The position numbers were made by a program, and so were the translations under genes. The notes beneath the pieces are model-generated. The model did not search any database, was not told the DNA's origin, and saw only the letters and a list, made by a program, of their open reading frames with translations. Below are positions 1 through 5,856 of a DNA stretch of 8,879 nt, in pieces. Position 1 is the first letter of the stretch. Each line of letters begins with the position of its first letter. The stretch comes from JBFLVQ01 sp040758525 (GTDB lineage Bacteria; Acidobacteriota; Blastocatellia; Chloracidobacteriales; JADJPF01): positions 1-8,879 of the forward strand of contig JBFLVQ010000398.1 in NCBI GenBank assembly GCA_040758525.1, in the 5' to 3' direction.

Positions 1-2
1 AC

Positions 3-251
3 CAGCACTTTCTCTCACTTGTTGATGATTATTATCAACGATGGCTAGAGCATTTCAATCCGCGCACTCTAAAGGGAGAGAAGATGACGATTGCTGATCT
101 AGATCAAATTCCGACATTCAAATTCTATGAAGAAGATTCCAGATCAGTTTTTAACCGTGTGTTGATAGGCCTGCTCGGTATAGTTATCCCAACTCTACTG
201 ATCACTTGGATTGCGCTCATTAAGCTGCGGCGCTATCCAATAACCGCCTGA
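3..251 (+). CDS. ABC-2 type transporter permease, DUF3526 family, C-terminal fragment
   Basis: An open frame enters from the left edge and ends at TGA 249-251, giving 82 residues. The visible part has a soluble stretch with WLEHFNPRT and a DLDQIP..F.FYEED segment, then one strong membrane helix (VLIGLLGIVIPTLLITWIAL) and a short basic tail, LRRYPITA. This matches the end of DUF3526-type ABC permeases: a periplasmic region with an acidic, proline-containing stretch (usually P..F.YEEP), a last transmembrane helix, and an R-Y motif. Such permeases normally sit beside an ABC ATPase and a second permease, which would lie left of the window. The substrate cannot be told. The assignment rests on overall pattern because only the last fraction of the protein is present. 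Confidence 0.62.
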   Translation, partial: QHFLSLVDDYYQRWLEHFNPRTLKGEKMTIADLDQIPTFKFYEEDSRSVFNRVLIGLLGIVIPTLLITWIALIKLRRYPITA

Positions 252-287
252 AAGCTCACATTAAAATAGTGAGGGGTTGATAAAATC

Positions 288-320
288 ATGAAATACACAA
301 GAATGGAGACACACGCATGA
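288..320 (+). other. 10-codon mini-ORF (MKYTRMETHA) coupled to the next gene
   Basis: ATG 288 opens a ten-codon frame closed by TGA 318-320. The stop overlaps the ATG of the following gene at 317 as ATGA. A purine-rich GAGGGG at 271-276 lies 11 bases before this ATG, and the second gene has its own GGAG at 305-308 inside the mini-ORF. The arrangement resembles a leader peptide that feeds ribosomes to the downstream start. It could equally be chance, since a frame this short carries no coding evidence of its own. Confidence 0.25.
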
Positions 321-1399
321 TTAAACTATTTTACAAAGTTTGCATTGTGCTCTTACTAATGTTCCTAATAGAGATAATAGCTAGCGCACAGACCAACTCT
401 GATTTTATCGTGGGCAGACTGACCGCTCGCGCTGGTGAAAAAGTCTCAGGCAATTTGGAAGTGCCTGCTGGCACTGATGAAGCAACGATAATTCCGATCA
501 CGATCGTCAATGGCATACGTCCTGGTCCGGTTCTGGCACTCGTGGCTGGTGTGCATGGTTATGAGTACGCTCCAATTATCACGCTACAAAAGGTGCTGCC
601 ACAGTTGAACGCGAATGAGCTTGCTGGCACGATCATTCTTGTGCATGTCGCGAATATACCCTCTTTCTTGAAACGCACTATTTATTACAGCCCTGTGGAC
701 GGCAAGAATCTTAATCGTGTGTTTCCAGGCAAACTAGACGGCACTCTCACTGAACGTATTGCTTATCAATTGACCAAAGAGGTAATTGAGCGCTCTGACT
801 ACTTTGTAGATATACATTGCGGTGATGGTAATGAATCACTCTCGCCTTATATGGCCTACTATGCTGATACCCCTGACGCTTCAGTGCTGGCGCGTGCTAA
901 GGCGCTTGCGCTTGCATTCGGTATCTCCTGTATTAAACCATTACGTGGCAGACCGCGTGATCCGAACGCTGCCGTCTATTCGACTAATGCTGCGATGTTG
1001 CGTGGCAAGGTATCGATTGCAGTCGAATCTGGCGAACTAGGTCGAACTGATCACGAATCAGTTTCACGCATTGAACGAGGCATTTTTAATCTGTTGCGCT
1101 ATCTGAACATGATCGCTGGCCAGCCAGAGAACTTCAAAAATCATGTGATTATTGACCAAGAAGAGTCGGTGCGAAGTACTGTGAAAGGGATCTTCTATCC
1201 ACTAGTAGAACGCGGTCAACCCGTACGTAAAGGAATGCTGATCGGTTATGTTACGGATTTTTTTGGCAGGCGCATTATGGATGCCACCGCACCACTCACA
1301 GGGGTTGTTTTGTATATGCTCGCCACCCCTCCAATCAGCGAAGGTGAACCTATCGCATCAATCGGCCATATCGCGGAAACAGATGTAGAAGAGAAATAA
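317..1399 (+). CDS. Secreted succinylglutamate desuccinylase/aspartoacylase-like zinc hydrolase (M14 family)
   Basis: The 360-residue protein has a signal peptide at residues 1-24 (basic start, hydrophobic VLLLMFLIEII core, ASA/Q cleavage site), so it should act outside the cytoplasm. The first zinc-ligand motif is GVHGYE (H80, E83) and the third ligand is H167 in DIHCGDG. The NxNRVFPG motif at 132-138 is the usual substrate-carboxylate segment of this family, and E237 in VESGELG is the likely catalytic glutamate. Residues about 287-350 form the C-terminal beta domain common in AstE/AspA-like proteins (GIFYPLV..GQPVRKG...G). Family members hydrolyse N-acyl amino acids or related amides, but the substrate here is unknown. 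The start is supported by GGAG at 305-308, eight bases before ATG 317. A secreted form is less usual than the cytoplasmic AstE type. It follows the DUF3526 permease by 65 bases and may share its transcript. Confidence 0.88.
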   Translation: MIKLFYKVCIVLLLMFLIEIIASAQTNSDFIVGRLTARAGEKVSGNLEVPAGTDEATIIPITIVNGIRPGPVLALVAGVHGYEYAPIITLQKVLPQLNANELAGTIILVHVANIPSFLKRTIYYSPVDGKNLNRVFPGKLDGTLTERIAYQLTKEVIERSDYFVDIHCGDGNESLSPYMAYYADTPDASVLARAKALALAFGISCIKPLRGRPRDPNAAVYSTNAAMLRGKVSIAVESGELGRTDHESVSRIERGIFNLLRYLNMIAGQPENFKNHVIIDQEESVRSTVKGIFYPLVERGQPVRKGMLIGYVTDFFGRRIMDATAPLTGVVLYMLATPPISEGEPIASIGHIAETDVEEK

Positions 1400-1423
1400 C
1401 TATGATTGCTGTGTCATAGAGAT

Positions 1424-1437
1424 TTAATAGCTATTAA
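1424..1437. repeat. 14-bp perfect palindrome between the hydrolase and the permease
   Basis: TTAATAG at 1424-1430 is followed directly by its reverse complement CTATTAA at 1431-1437. It lies 25 bases after the hydrolase stop and about 130 bases before the permease start. It has no loop and no T-run, so it is not a standard terminator and is more like a protein-binding site. A 14-bp AT-rich palindrome can arise by chance in a window of this size. Confidence 0.35.
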
Positions 1438-1554
1438 TCCAGGCTTTCCTTCCATTCATTTAAATAAACTCGTTAATTGGCGATTTCCTTACTAATCTTT
1501 AACTGAACCAACTCTTTGCCCAATATGCGCTTTGTCATAACTAACTATTAACCC

Positions 1555-1560
1555 AAGGAG
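1555..1560 (+). promoter_or_regulatory. Shine-Dalgarno site that sets the permease start at ATG 1568
   Basis: AAGGAG ends seven bases before ATG 1568, which is ideal spacing. The alternative GTG at 1562 is in frame two codons earlier but lies only one base after the site, so it is very unlikely to be used. Confidence 0.8.
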
Positions 1561-1567
1561 TGTGGAA

Positions 1568-3994
1568 ATGAACTCTATTTGGCAAGATCTAAGATTCAGT
1601 TTTAGAATCATGCAGAAGAAGCCAGGCTTTACCTTGATTATCATACTCACTTTAGCACTAGGGATTGGCGCCAATACAGCAATTTTCAGCTTTATTAATG
1701 CTATTCTGCTTAACCCACTACCTTATCGCGAGCCAGAGAGATTGGTACGTATTCACTCGTTGCGAGGTGAGGAATCTGGGCATGTCTCAATGATGGAGAT
1801 GGAAGATATCAAGCAGCTAAGTTGTTTCGAGTCAATAGCCGCGTTTATACCTGGGGCTCAATATAATGTCAGTGGAGATGGTAAACCTGAGGAGATACCA
1901 GCAACTTTGATAACCTACAATCTCTTCGAGGTTTTGGGAGTACCATTATTGCAAGGTCAGTTGTGGCCAGTCGAGTATGATCGAGAGCGCAATTTCGGTG
2001 TGATCTTAAGTTATGAACTTTGGCAGCGGCGTTTCGGAGGTGATCCAAGCATTATTGGAAAAAAGATCACCCTTGATGCCGCACCCCTCTATACAGTTTT
2101 TGGAATAATGCCAAGAGATATTAATTTCCCTACCAATGCCGAGCTTTTTCGCTCAATCGCAATCAACAAAGCTTATCCTAATTATGATAAACGTGATGCA
2201 CGTAATGTGTATGCAATCGCACGTTTGAAACCCGGTGTTAGCTACGAACAGGCACGTACAGAATTAGCAACGCTTAGTGCGCAACTATCTAATTTCTATC
2301 CTACCACTAACGAGGGTCTGCGTTATGGTTTTACATCATTGAAGGAGTTGTACGTAGGAGATGTACGACCATATTTATTGTTATTACTGGCAGCAGTTAC
2401 GCTAGTACTGCTTATTGCAGGTTGTAATGTAATTAATCTGTTGCTCTCACATGTGCTGGTACGCGAGCGAGAACTAGCCATACGTACTGCACTGGGGGCC
2501 AGTCGTATACGCCTGCTCCAACAATTACTTATTGAAAGCCTATTGCTATCTATCTTAGGTGGCATTGCTGGGCTGGTGTTAGGTTACTGGTGGATGAAGA
2601 TGATAGCAGGTTTGATCAGACTGGACCTGCCTTTGTGGATGATTGTCAATCTTGATATCAGGGTGTTAATCTTTACATTTTCACTCTCAATAATAACCGG
2701 TATATCTGTTGGACTCATGCCTGCCCTACAAATTTCTAAACCAAATATTAATGAGCTGTTGAAAGATGGTGCACGCACTTTAACTGGTAGTTCTCGCCAT
2801 CGGCTACGCCAATTACTAGTTGTGTCAGAGATCGCCATCGCGCTGGTGTTGCTGGTAGGTGCTGGTCTAATGATGAGGAGTTTTCAGCGTTTGCAGCAAG
2901 TGGAACTAGGCTTTAACCCTAATAATCTACTGACATTTCGAATTGCATTACCATGGCGCAAATTTCAAGGAGATGAAGGGGCAAAAAAGATAAGTCTTTT
3001 TTATGAACAGTTGCGAGAACAACTAGCTTCTCTGCCAGGCATAAAGGCTGTTGCAGTTAATAGTAATCTACCTCTCACATCTGAAACAGAACCGGGCAAA
3101 ACAAACTTTACTGTTGAAGGTCAATCGGCTGCTGATCAAGCGCATAATCCTTATATAAACGATATTATCGTCAGCCCAAACTATTTCCAGGTTATGGATA
3201 TTGAGTTGCTAAAAGGAAGATACCTTACCGATCTAGATATAGAAAAGTCGCCACGCGTTGGTGTTATTAGCAAACGGCTGGCAGAAAGCATTTGGCCAGG
3301 CCAGGATGCTATTGGTAAACGGCTTAAAGTTGGTAACTTTGATTCAACGGCACAATGGACAACAATTGTCGGTATAGTTAAAAATATCAAGCATAATGAA
3401 ATTACTGATGACAGCGGTTTGGATCTTTATGTTTCTCATCTTCAAGTTGCGCAGCCCAATATGTATATACTAATGCGCACTAGTGTGTCACCATTGACTT
3501 TAGTTGAAGCTGCAACAAAAAAGGTATGGGCTCTTGATGCCGAACAGTCGATTTTCGATATTTACACTATGGAACAACGACTTGCTGACCATGTGTGGCA
3601 TAAACGCCTCTCATACTATCTCTTTGGGCTCTTTGCGCTACTTGCACTCTTGCTGGCCGCGTTAGGTGTTTATGGTGTAGTATCTTATTCAGTGAGTCAA
3701 CGCACAAGCGAGATCGGTATCAGAATTGCGCTTGGTGCTCAAAGCCGCGATGTAATACTAATGGTATTATCCGATGTGATCAAAATAGTAATGGCTGGTT
3801 GTGGAATGGGATTATTGGCCTCTTTTGCCCTCACTCGTCTGATTGCCAATCTCCTTTATAGTATTAGTCCGAGTGATCCCATCACCTTGATTAGTGTACC
3901 ATTGTTGTTAATTATAGTGGCACTGACAGCAGGATATATACCTGCACGCAAGGCGGCATCTACTCCACCTAATATAGCATTACGTTACGAATAA
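1568..3994 (+). CDS. ADOP-type ABC transporter permease (MacB/FtsX duplicated architecture)
   Basis: The 808-residue membrane protein opens with the family signature WQDLRFSFRIMQKKPGFTL, then a first membrane helix (about 22-44, LALGIGANTAIF). A periplasmic MacB_PCD-like domain spans about 48-255. The first FtsX helix bundle covers about 265-390 and contains RERELAIRTALGASR at 299-313. The pattern repeats with a helix at about 416-437, a second MacB_PCD-like domain at about 440-665, and a second FtsX bundle at about 680-800 (QRTSEIGIRIALGA at 711-724). It ends in PARKAASTPPNIALRYE, close to the consensus PARRAA..P..ALRYE. This duplicated form without a fused ATPase is the ADOP family, thought to work as mechanotransmission-type ABC permeases whose ATPase is encoded elsewhere. 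The length matches the usual 800-900 residues. No ATPase gene lies in this window and the substrate is unknown. The gene appears intact. Confidence 0.93.
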   Translation: MNSIWQDLRFSFRIMQKKPGFTLIIILTLALGIGANTAIFSFINAILLNPLPYREPERLVRIHSLRGEESGHVSMMEMEDIKQLSCFESIAAFIPGAQYNVSGDGKPEEIPATLITYNLFEVLGVPLLQGQLWPVEYDRERNFGVILSYELWQRRFGGDPSIIGKKITLDAAPLYTVFGIMPRDINFPTNAELFRSIAINKAYPNYDKRDARNVYAIARLKPGVSYEQARTELATLSAQLSNFYPTTNEGLRYGFTSLKELYVGDVRPYLLLLLAAVTLVLLIAGCNVINLLLSHVLVRERELAIRTALGASRIRLLQQLLIESLLLSILGGIAGLVLGYWWMKMIAGLIRLDLPLWMIVNLDIRVLIFTFSLSIITGISVGLMPALQISKPNINELLKDGARTLTGSSRHRLRQLLVVSEIAIALVLLVGAGLMMRSFQRLQQVELGFNPNNLLTFRIALPWRKFQGDEGAKKISLFYEQLREQLASLPGIKAVAVNSNLPLTSETEPGKTNFTVEGQSAADQAHNPYINDIIVSPNYFQVMDIELLKGRYLTDLDIEKSPRVGVISKRLAESIWPGQDAIGKRLKVGNFDSTAQWTTIVGIVKNIKHNEITDDSGLDLYVSHLQVAQPNMYILMRTSVSPLTLVEAATKKVWALDAEQSIFDIYTMEQRLADHVWHKRLSYYLFGLFALLALLLAALGVYGVVSYSVSQRTSEIGIRIALGAQSRDVILMVLSDVIKIVMAGCGMGLLASFALTRLIANLLYSISPSDPITLISVPLLLIIVALTAGYIPARKAASTPPNIALRYE

Positions 3995-4014
3995 TTGCCC
4001 ATTAATCCCCTGGT

Positions 4015-4332
4015 TTGCAGGCTCTTGCTAGTCAGATCAGTAATTTGCAGGATAATCTGCTGAAGGTGTCTCGTCAGCAAGATTCTATGGATAGATCATT
4101 GAATGCATTCATCGTGAGAGCTGATTCTTTCTTTAATCAATTCCCTGCTATTGCTACTCAAGCTGACTCATTCGCTAAAGCTCTCGAAGTCATCTCGCAA
4201 TTTGCTCAAACCAATCAGTTGAATAGCCAGATACTTGCAACGCTGAAGAAGCTTAATAGTAAAATTGCTAGCAGTGAGCACAAAGGTAAATCTGTGGTGA
4301 AAAAGAAAGTCTCCAAAGCAAAACACAAATAA
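4015..4332 (+). CDS. Hypothetical coiled-coil protein with Lys-rich tail, start uncertain and possibly 5'-truncated
   Basis: The frame encodes up to 105 residues from TTG 4015. Almost all of it is predicted helix with heptad-like spacing of L, I and F (ISNLQDNLLKV, LNSQILATLKKLNSKI). The last 18 residues are strongly basic (EHKGKSVVKKKVSKAKHK), a common feature of tails that contact nucleic acid or acidic surfaces. The start is a problem. The frame is open only from 4006, 12 bases after the permease stop, and no Shine-Dalgarno site precedes TTG 4015. ATG 4087 is in frame but also lacks a good site. Either it is translated by readthrough coupling from the permease or it is the tail of a gene whose front was lost. 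I do not recognise a family. Similar short helical, Lys-tailed proteins include phasin-like and histone-like proteins, but the resemblance is only compositional. Confidence 0.5.
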   Translation: MQALASQISNLQDNLLKVSRQQDSMDRSLNAFIVRADSFFNQFPAIATQADSFAKALEVISQFAQTNQLNSQILATLKKLNSKIASSEHKGKSVVKKKVSKAKHK

Positions 4333-4377
4333 CATATCCATTTATACTTAATTGTCGTGTATAGCTAATGGATGTGT
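4332..4377 (+). repeat. 46-nt imperfect inverted repeat (hairpin) after the coiled-coil ORF
   Basis: ACATATCCATT-type sequence at 4332-4342 pairs with AATGGATGTGT at 4367-4377 with one G-T wobble. A second inner helix pairs TATAC (4343-4347) with GTATA (4359-4363), leaving a 3-base bulge and an 11-base loop. It begins on the last base of the stop codon of the coiled-coil ORF. The stem is AT-rich and no T-run follows, so it is a poor intrinsic terminator. It could stabilise the 3' end of the transcript or be a protein-binding site. It also covers the ATG at 4368, which argues against that ATG being a start. Confidence 0.5.
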
Positions 4378-4463
4378 ACCTAACGAATTATTACAGGTGG
4401 TTAAAAAGCAGCATGCTTGCAAATGCCTGTATTTTCCTTGATTTTTCTTATATTATCGAAACA

Positions 4464-4490
4464 TTGCCCCTACTTAATCGTATATATAAT
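4464..4490 (+). promoter_or_regulatory. Putative sigma-70-like promoter for the small-gene operon
   Basis: TTGCCC at 4464-4469 and a perfect TATAAT at 4485-4490 are separated by 15 bases, which is shorter than the preferred 17. The -10 is embedded in an AT-rich run (GTATATATAATC). Transcription would begin near 4497, about 50 bases before the first credible ATG at 4545. The position, at the head of four closely spaced genes, supports the call, but the -35 box and spacer are poor. Confidence 0.35.
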
Positions 4491-4506
4491 CAAAGCATTT
4501 TTATCA

Positions 4507-4560
4507 ATGGAGTTCAAAAAAGGAGTAGCAAAACGGACAATCAAATGGATAATCAAATGA
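4507..4560 (+). other. 17-codon mini-ORF ending in ATGA overlap with a start of the next gene
   Basis: ATG 4507 opens MEFKKGVAKRTIKWIIK, closed by TGA 4558-4560. The stop overlaps ATG 4557, an in-frame start of the next gene. The peptide is very basic (six Lys and one Arg in 17). It lies just after the predicted transcription start. The best Shine-Dalgarno-like sequence nearby (GGAGT 4522-4526) lies inside this mini-ORF, upstream of both candidate starts. Translation coupling is possible, but there is no independent proof that the peptide is made. Confidence 0.22.
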
Positions 4561-4889
4561 CAGCCATAACAACTGATAAACAACCAGAAGAGATTCCAGC
4601 ACGTGTCTTAGACAGACTAACTACTGCTGTCAAAACCATTGAAAAAGTTAATGAAGAAATTCTTAGGTTAAGGGAATTGGGGCGTAAATTTGGTCAGGGT
4701 GGTCGCTATGAATATGAGTTCCGCACTTACGGTTTGGAAGACAGGACTCGCTATGCAAATATGATAATTAATGAGTTTATCCACATTGCGCCACAAAAAG
4801 GTATTGACCCATTTAAGATCTTGGCCAGCTTAGGCAATCACACTGTCCTTCCAGAATCGCCTGAGTCTAAAGAATGGCGACGACCATAG
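4545..4889 (+). CDS. Hypothetical protein, first gene of small orphan operon
   Basis: From ATG 4545 the protein has 114 residues. An alternative start at ATG 4557 gives 110. The frame is open further upstream to ATG 4368, but that part crosses a hairpin and a promoter-like sequence and has no ribosome site, so I exclude it. Residues about 19-48 form an amphipathic helix (VLDRLTTAVKTIEKVNEEIL). A Gly/Tyr-rich turn follows (GQGGRYEYEF), then a second helical region (TRYANMIINEFIHIA) and a polar C-terminus. It is soluble, has no signal peptide and no cysteine. I recognise no family. The nearest GGAG (4522-4525) is 19 bases from ATG 4545, so the start is not settled. The next gene begins 38 bases after its stop, so the two are probably co-transcribed. 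Confidence 0.6.
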   Translation: MDNQMTAITTDKQPEEIPARVLDRLTTAVKTIEKVNEEILRLRELGRKFGQGGRYEYEFRTYGLEDRTRYANMIINEFIHIAPQKGIDPFKILASLGNHTVLPESPESKEWRRP

Positions 4890-4927
4890 CAAACTATTGA
4901 TGGTTTATCAAAATGAGGTAATCAACC

Positions 4928-5242
4928 ATGCGTAAAGTTAGTAACAAAAATAATCCTGATGCATCCATTGCTAACACTGAATACATTGGCAAGGATATGG
5001 GAATCTTTCTTGGCGGTGCTGTCTGCCATAGTGCTGTAGCAGTAAGAATGCTACACGGTATCTGTGATTCTGAAACAGCAAAAGCAATCAGACTCAAGCT
5101 CAATAAAGGTTTCATTTGGATACCGAAAAAGGGCCTCATCAAAACTAACTACGATGACATTTTCAAGCTCGCCCATTGGGTTAATCTTGACGAGCGTATT
5201 GTTGAGAGAAATCAAACTATCTCTGGTGTCAGCTCTGTATAG
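4928..5242 (+). CDS. Hypothetical protein, 104 residues
   Basis: ATG 4928 is preceded by GAGG (4915-4918) with a nine-base spacer, which supports the start. The protein has a polar N-terminus, then a Gly/Ala-rich mildly hydrophobic segment (GIFLGGAVCHSAVAVRML, about residues 25-42) that is too mixed for a certain membrane helix. A helix (ETAKAIRLKLNKG) and the segment FIWIPKKGLIKTNYDD follow. Two cysteines (33 and 46) are separated by 12 residues. I do not recognise a family and see no catalytic motif. It is the second gene of the presumed operon, with 38 bases on its left and 29 on its right. The frame on the opposite strand is also open over much of this gene, but only this strand has good ribosome sites and consistent spacing. 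Confidence 0.62.
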   Translation: MRKVSNKNNPDASIANTEYIGKDMGIFLGGAVCHSAVAVRMLHGICDSETAKAIRLKLNKGFIWIPKKGLIKTNYDDIFKLAHWVNLDERIVERNQTISGVSSV

Positions 5243-5271
5243 CAGAAAATTACAACTAAGGAGATAAAACC

Positions 5272-5427
5272 ATGAACAATAAGAATAAATTCCATATCTG
5301 TGATTGCGGTAAGCTTGCAACGGACAAACTCATGGGCGCTTGGATGTGTGAGGAGTGCGCCATATCTTATGTCTACATGATGGATGAGGAACTATCTTCG
5401 GATTCAGATCCATCTGCAGATGTTTAA
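5272..5427 (+). CDS. Small zinc-ribbon-like protein, 51 residues
   Basis: ATG 5272 follows AAGGAG (5258-5263) with an eight-base spacer, the best ribosome site in the operon. The frame runs 51 codons to TAA 5425-5427. The protein has two cysteine knuckles, C10-D-C12 and C26-E-E-C29, spaced as in a minimal treble-clef or zinc-ribbon fold (CxC-13-CxxC), so it probably binds one zinc ion. The C-terminus is acidic and Ser/Asp-rich (EELSSDSDPSAD). Small proteins of this kind often bind nucleic acid or other proteins, but the acidic tail argues against simple DNA binding. No named family can be assigned. It lies 29 bases after the previous gene and 14 before the next. Confidence 0.68.
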   Translation: MNNKNKFHICDCGKLATDKLMGAWMCEECAISYVYMMDEELSSDSDPSADV

Positions 5428-5441
5428 ACCAATAACGAGAG

Positions 5442-5684
5442 ATGAACAAGAAATTCTATATTCGCAACAAAGAGGTTGCCAGACAATTAAGCGAATCTGG
5501 CTTTGAGTTCAAAGGTTACAAACCTTCAACCTGTCTTTACTACCATTATAGCGATAATAACTGCTGCTCACCTTGCTATTCTTGCCTTACCAGGAAAAGT
5601 GTCTTTGAGCATCCATCCATTCATCCAAGACGTGCTAGTAAATTCGTCAATTCTCTTATGTCTGCTGTTAAACACACTAGCTAG
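5442..5684 (+). CDS. Hypothetical Cys-rich small protein, C-terminal half doubtful
   Basis: ATG 5442 lies 14 bases after the zinc-ribbon gene and opens 80 codons. Residues 1-26 (MNKKFYIRNKEVARQLSESG, then FEFKGY) look like a real protein start. Residues 30-50 are Cys/Tyr-rich (C31, C41, C42, C45 and C48) and could bind metal. After about residue 28 another frame on the same strand (TTG 5503 to TGA 5688) has two hydrophobic segments typical of membrane helices (VFTTIIAIITAAHLAILALP and SILLCLLLNTLAS). Either this gene is as given, or it carries a frameshift, or the second frame is a separate small membrane protein. The purine stretch GAGAG touches the ATG directly, so the ribosome site is weak. 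No family is recognised. Confidence 0.42.
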   Translation: MNKKFYIRNKEVARQLSESGFEFKGYKPSTCLYYHYSDNNCCSPCYSCLTRKSVFEHPSIHPRRASKFVNSLMSAVKHTS

Positions 5685-5753
5685 CTGACGAACCCCTGGC
5701 AACTTCCTCTCTCCTTGACTACTACCCTGCCTTCATGCACACTCTCCTTAATT

Positions 5754-5818
5754 GGGTGCTCGCTGCTACTGTGAACCTAACTTGTGCTACTGCGGGTGCC
5801 CAGTATTATAGTGAACCT
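5754..5818. repeat. Two degenerate 25-bp direct repeats, 40-bp period, in the convergent gap
   Basis: Copies at 5754-5778 and 5794-5818 begin with GGGTGC and end with GTGAACCT. They match at 18 of 25 positions. The spacer also repeats TGCTACTG (5763-5770 and 5784-5791). The unit lies between the end of the + strand operon and the end of the - strand LuxR-type gene. It contains no obvious hairpin terminator. The minus strand of copy 2 holds a TATAAT hexamer. The function is unknown. Confidence 0.4.
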
Positions 5819-5856
5819 TGCCGCTCTAAGGTCTGTTTAGCAACTGTCCGCTTTAC

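Noticed and set aside
4368..4544. N-terminal extension of the first operon gene from ATG 4368 (59 extra residues).
   Set aside because: It starts inside the hairpin, crosses a TATAAT promoter-like sequence and has no ribosome site. The peptide composition changes abruptly at the MDNQM start.
5051..5320. Minus-strand frame of 89 codons overlapping two + strand operon genes.
   Set aside because: It lies antisense to genes with well-spaced ribosome sites, has no good site of its own, and covers the AAGGAG of the zinc-ribbon gene.
5771..5810. Promoter-like TTGTGC/TATTAT pair on the + strand in the convergent gap.
   Set aside because: No + strand gene follows it; the next genes are on the opposite strand. 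AT-rich hexamers are common here.
5685..5856. Possible bidirectional terminator between the convergent genes.
   Set aside because: I found no GC-rich stem with a T-run on either strand; only short 3-4 bp stems are possible.
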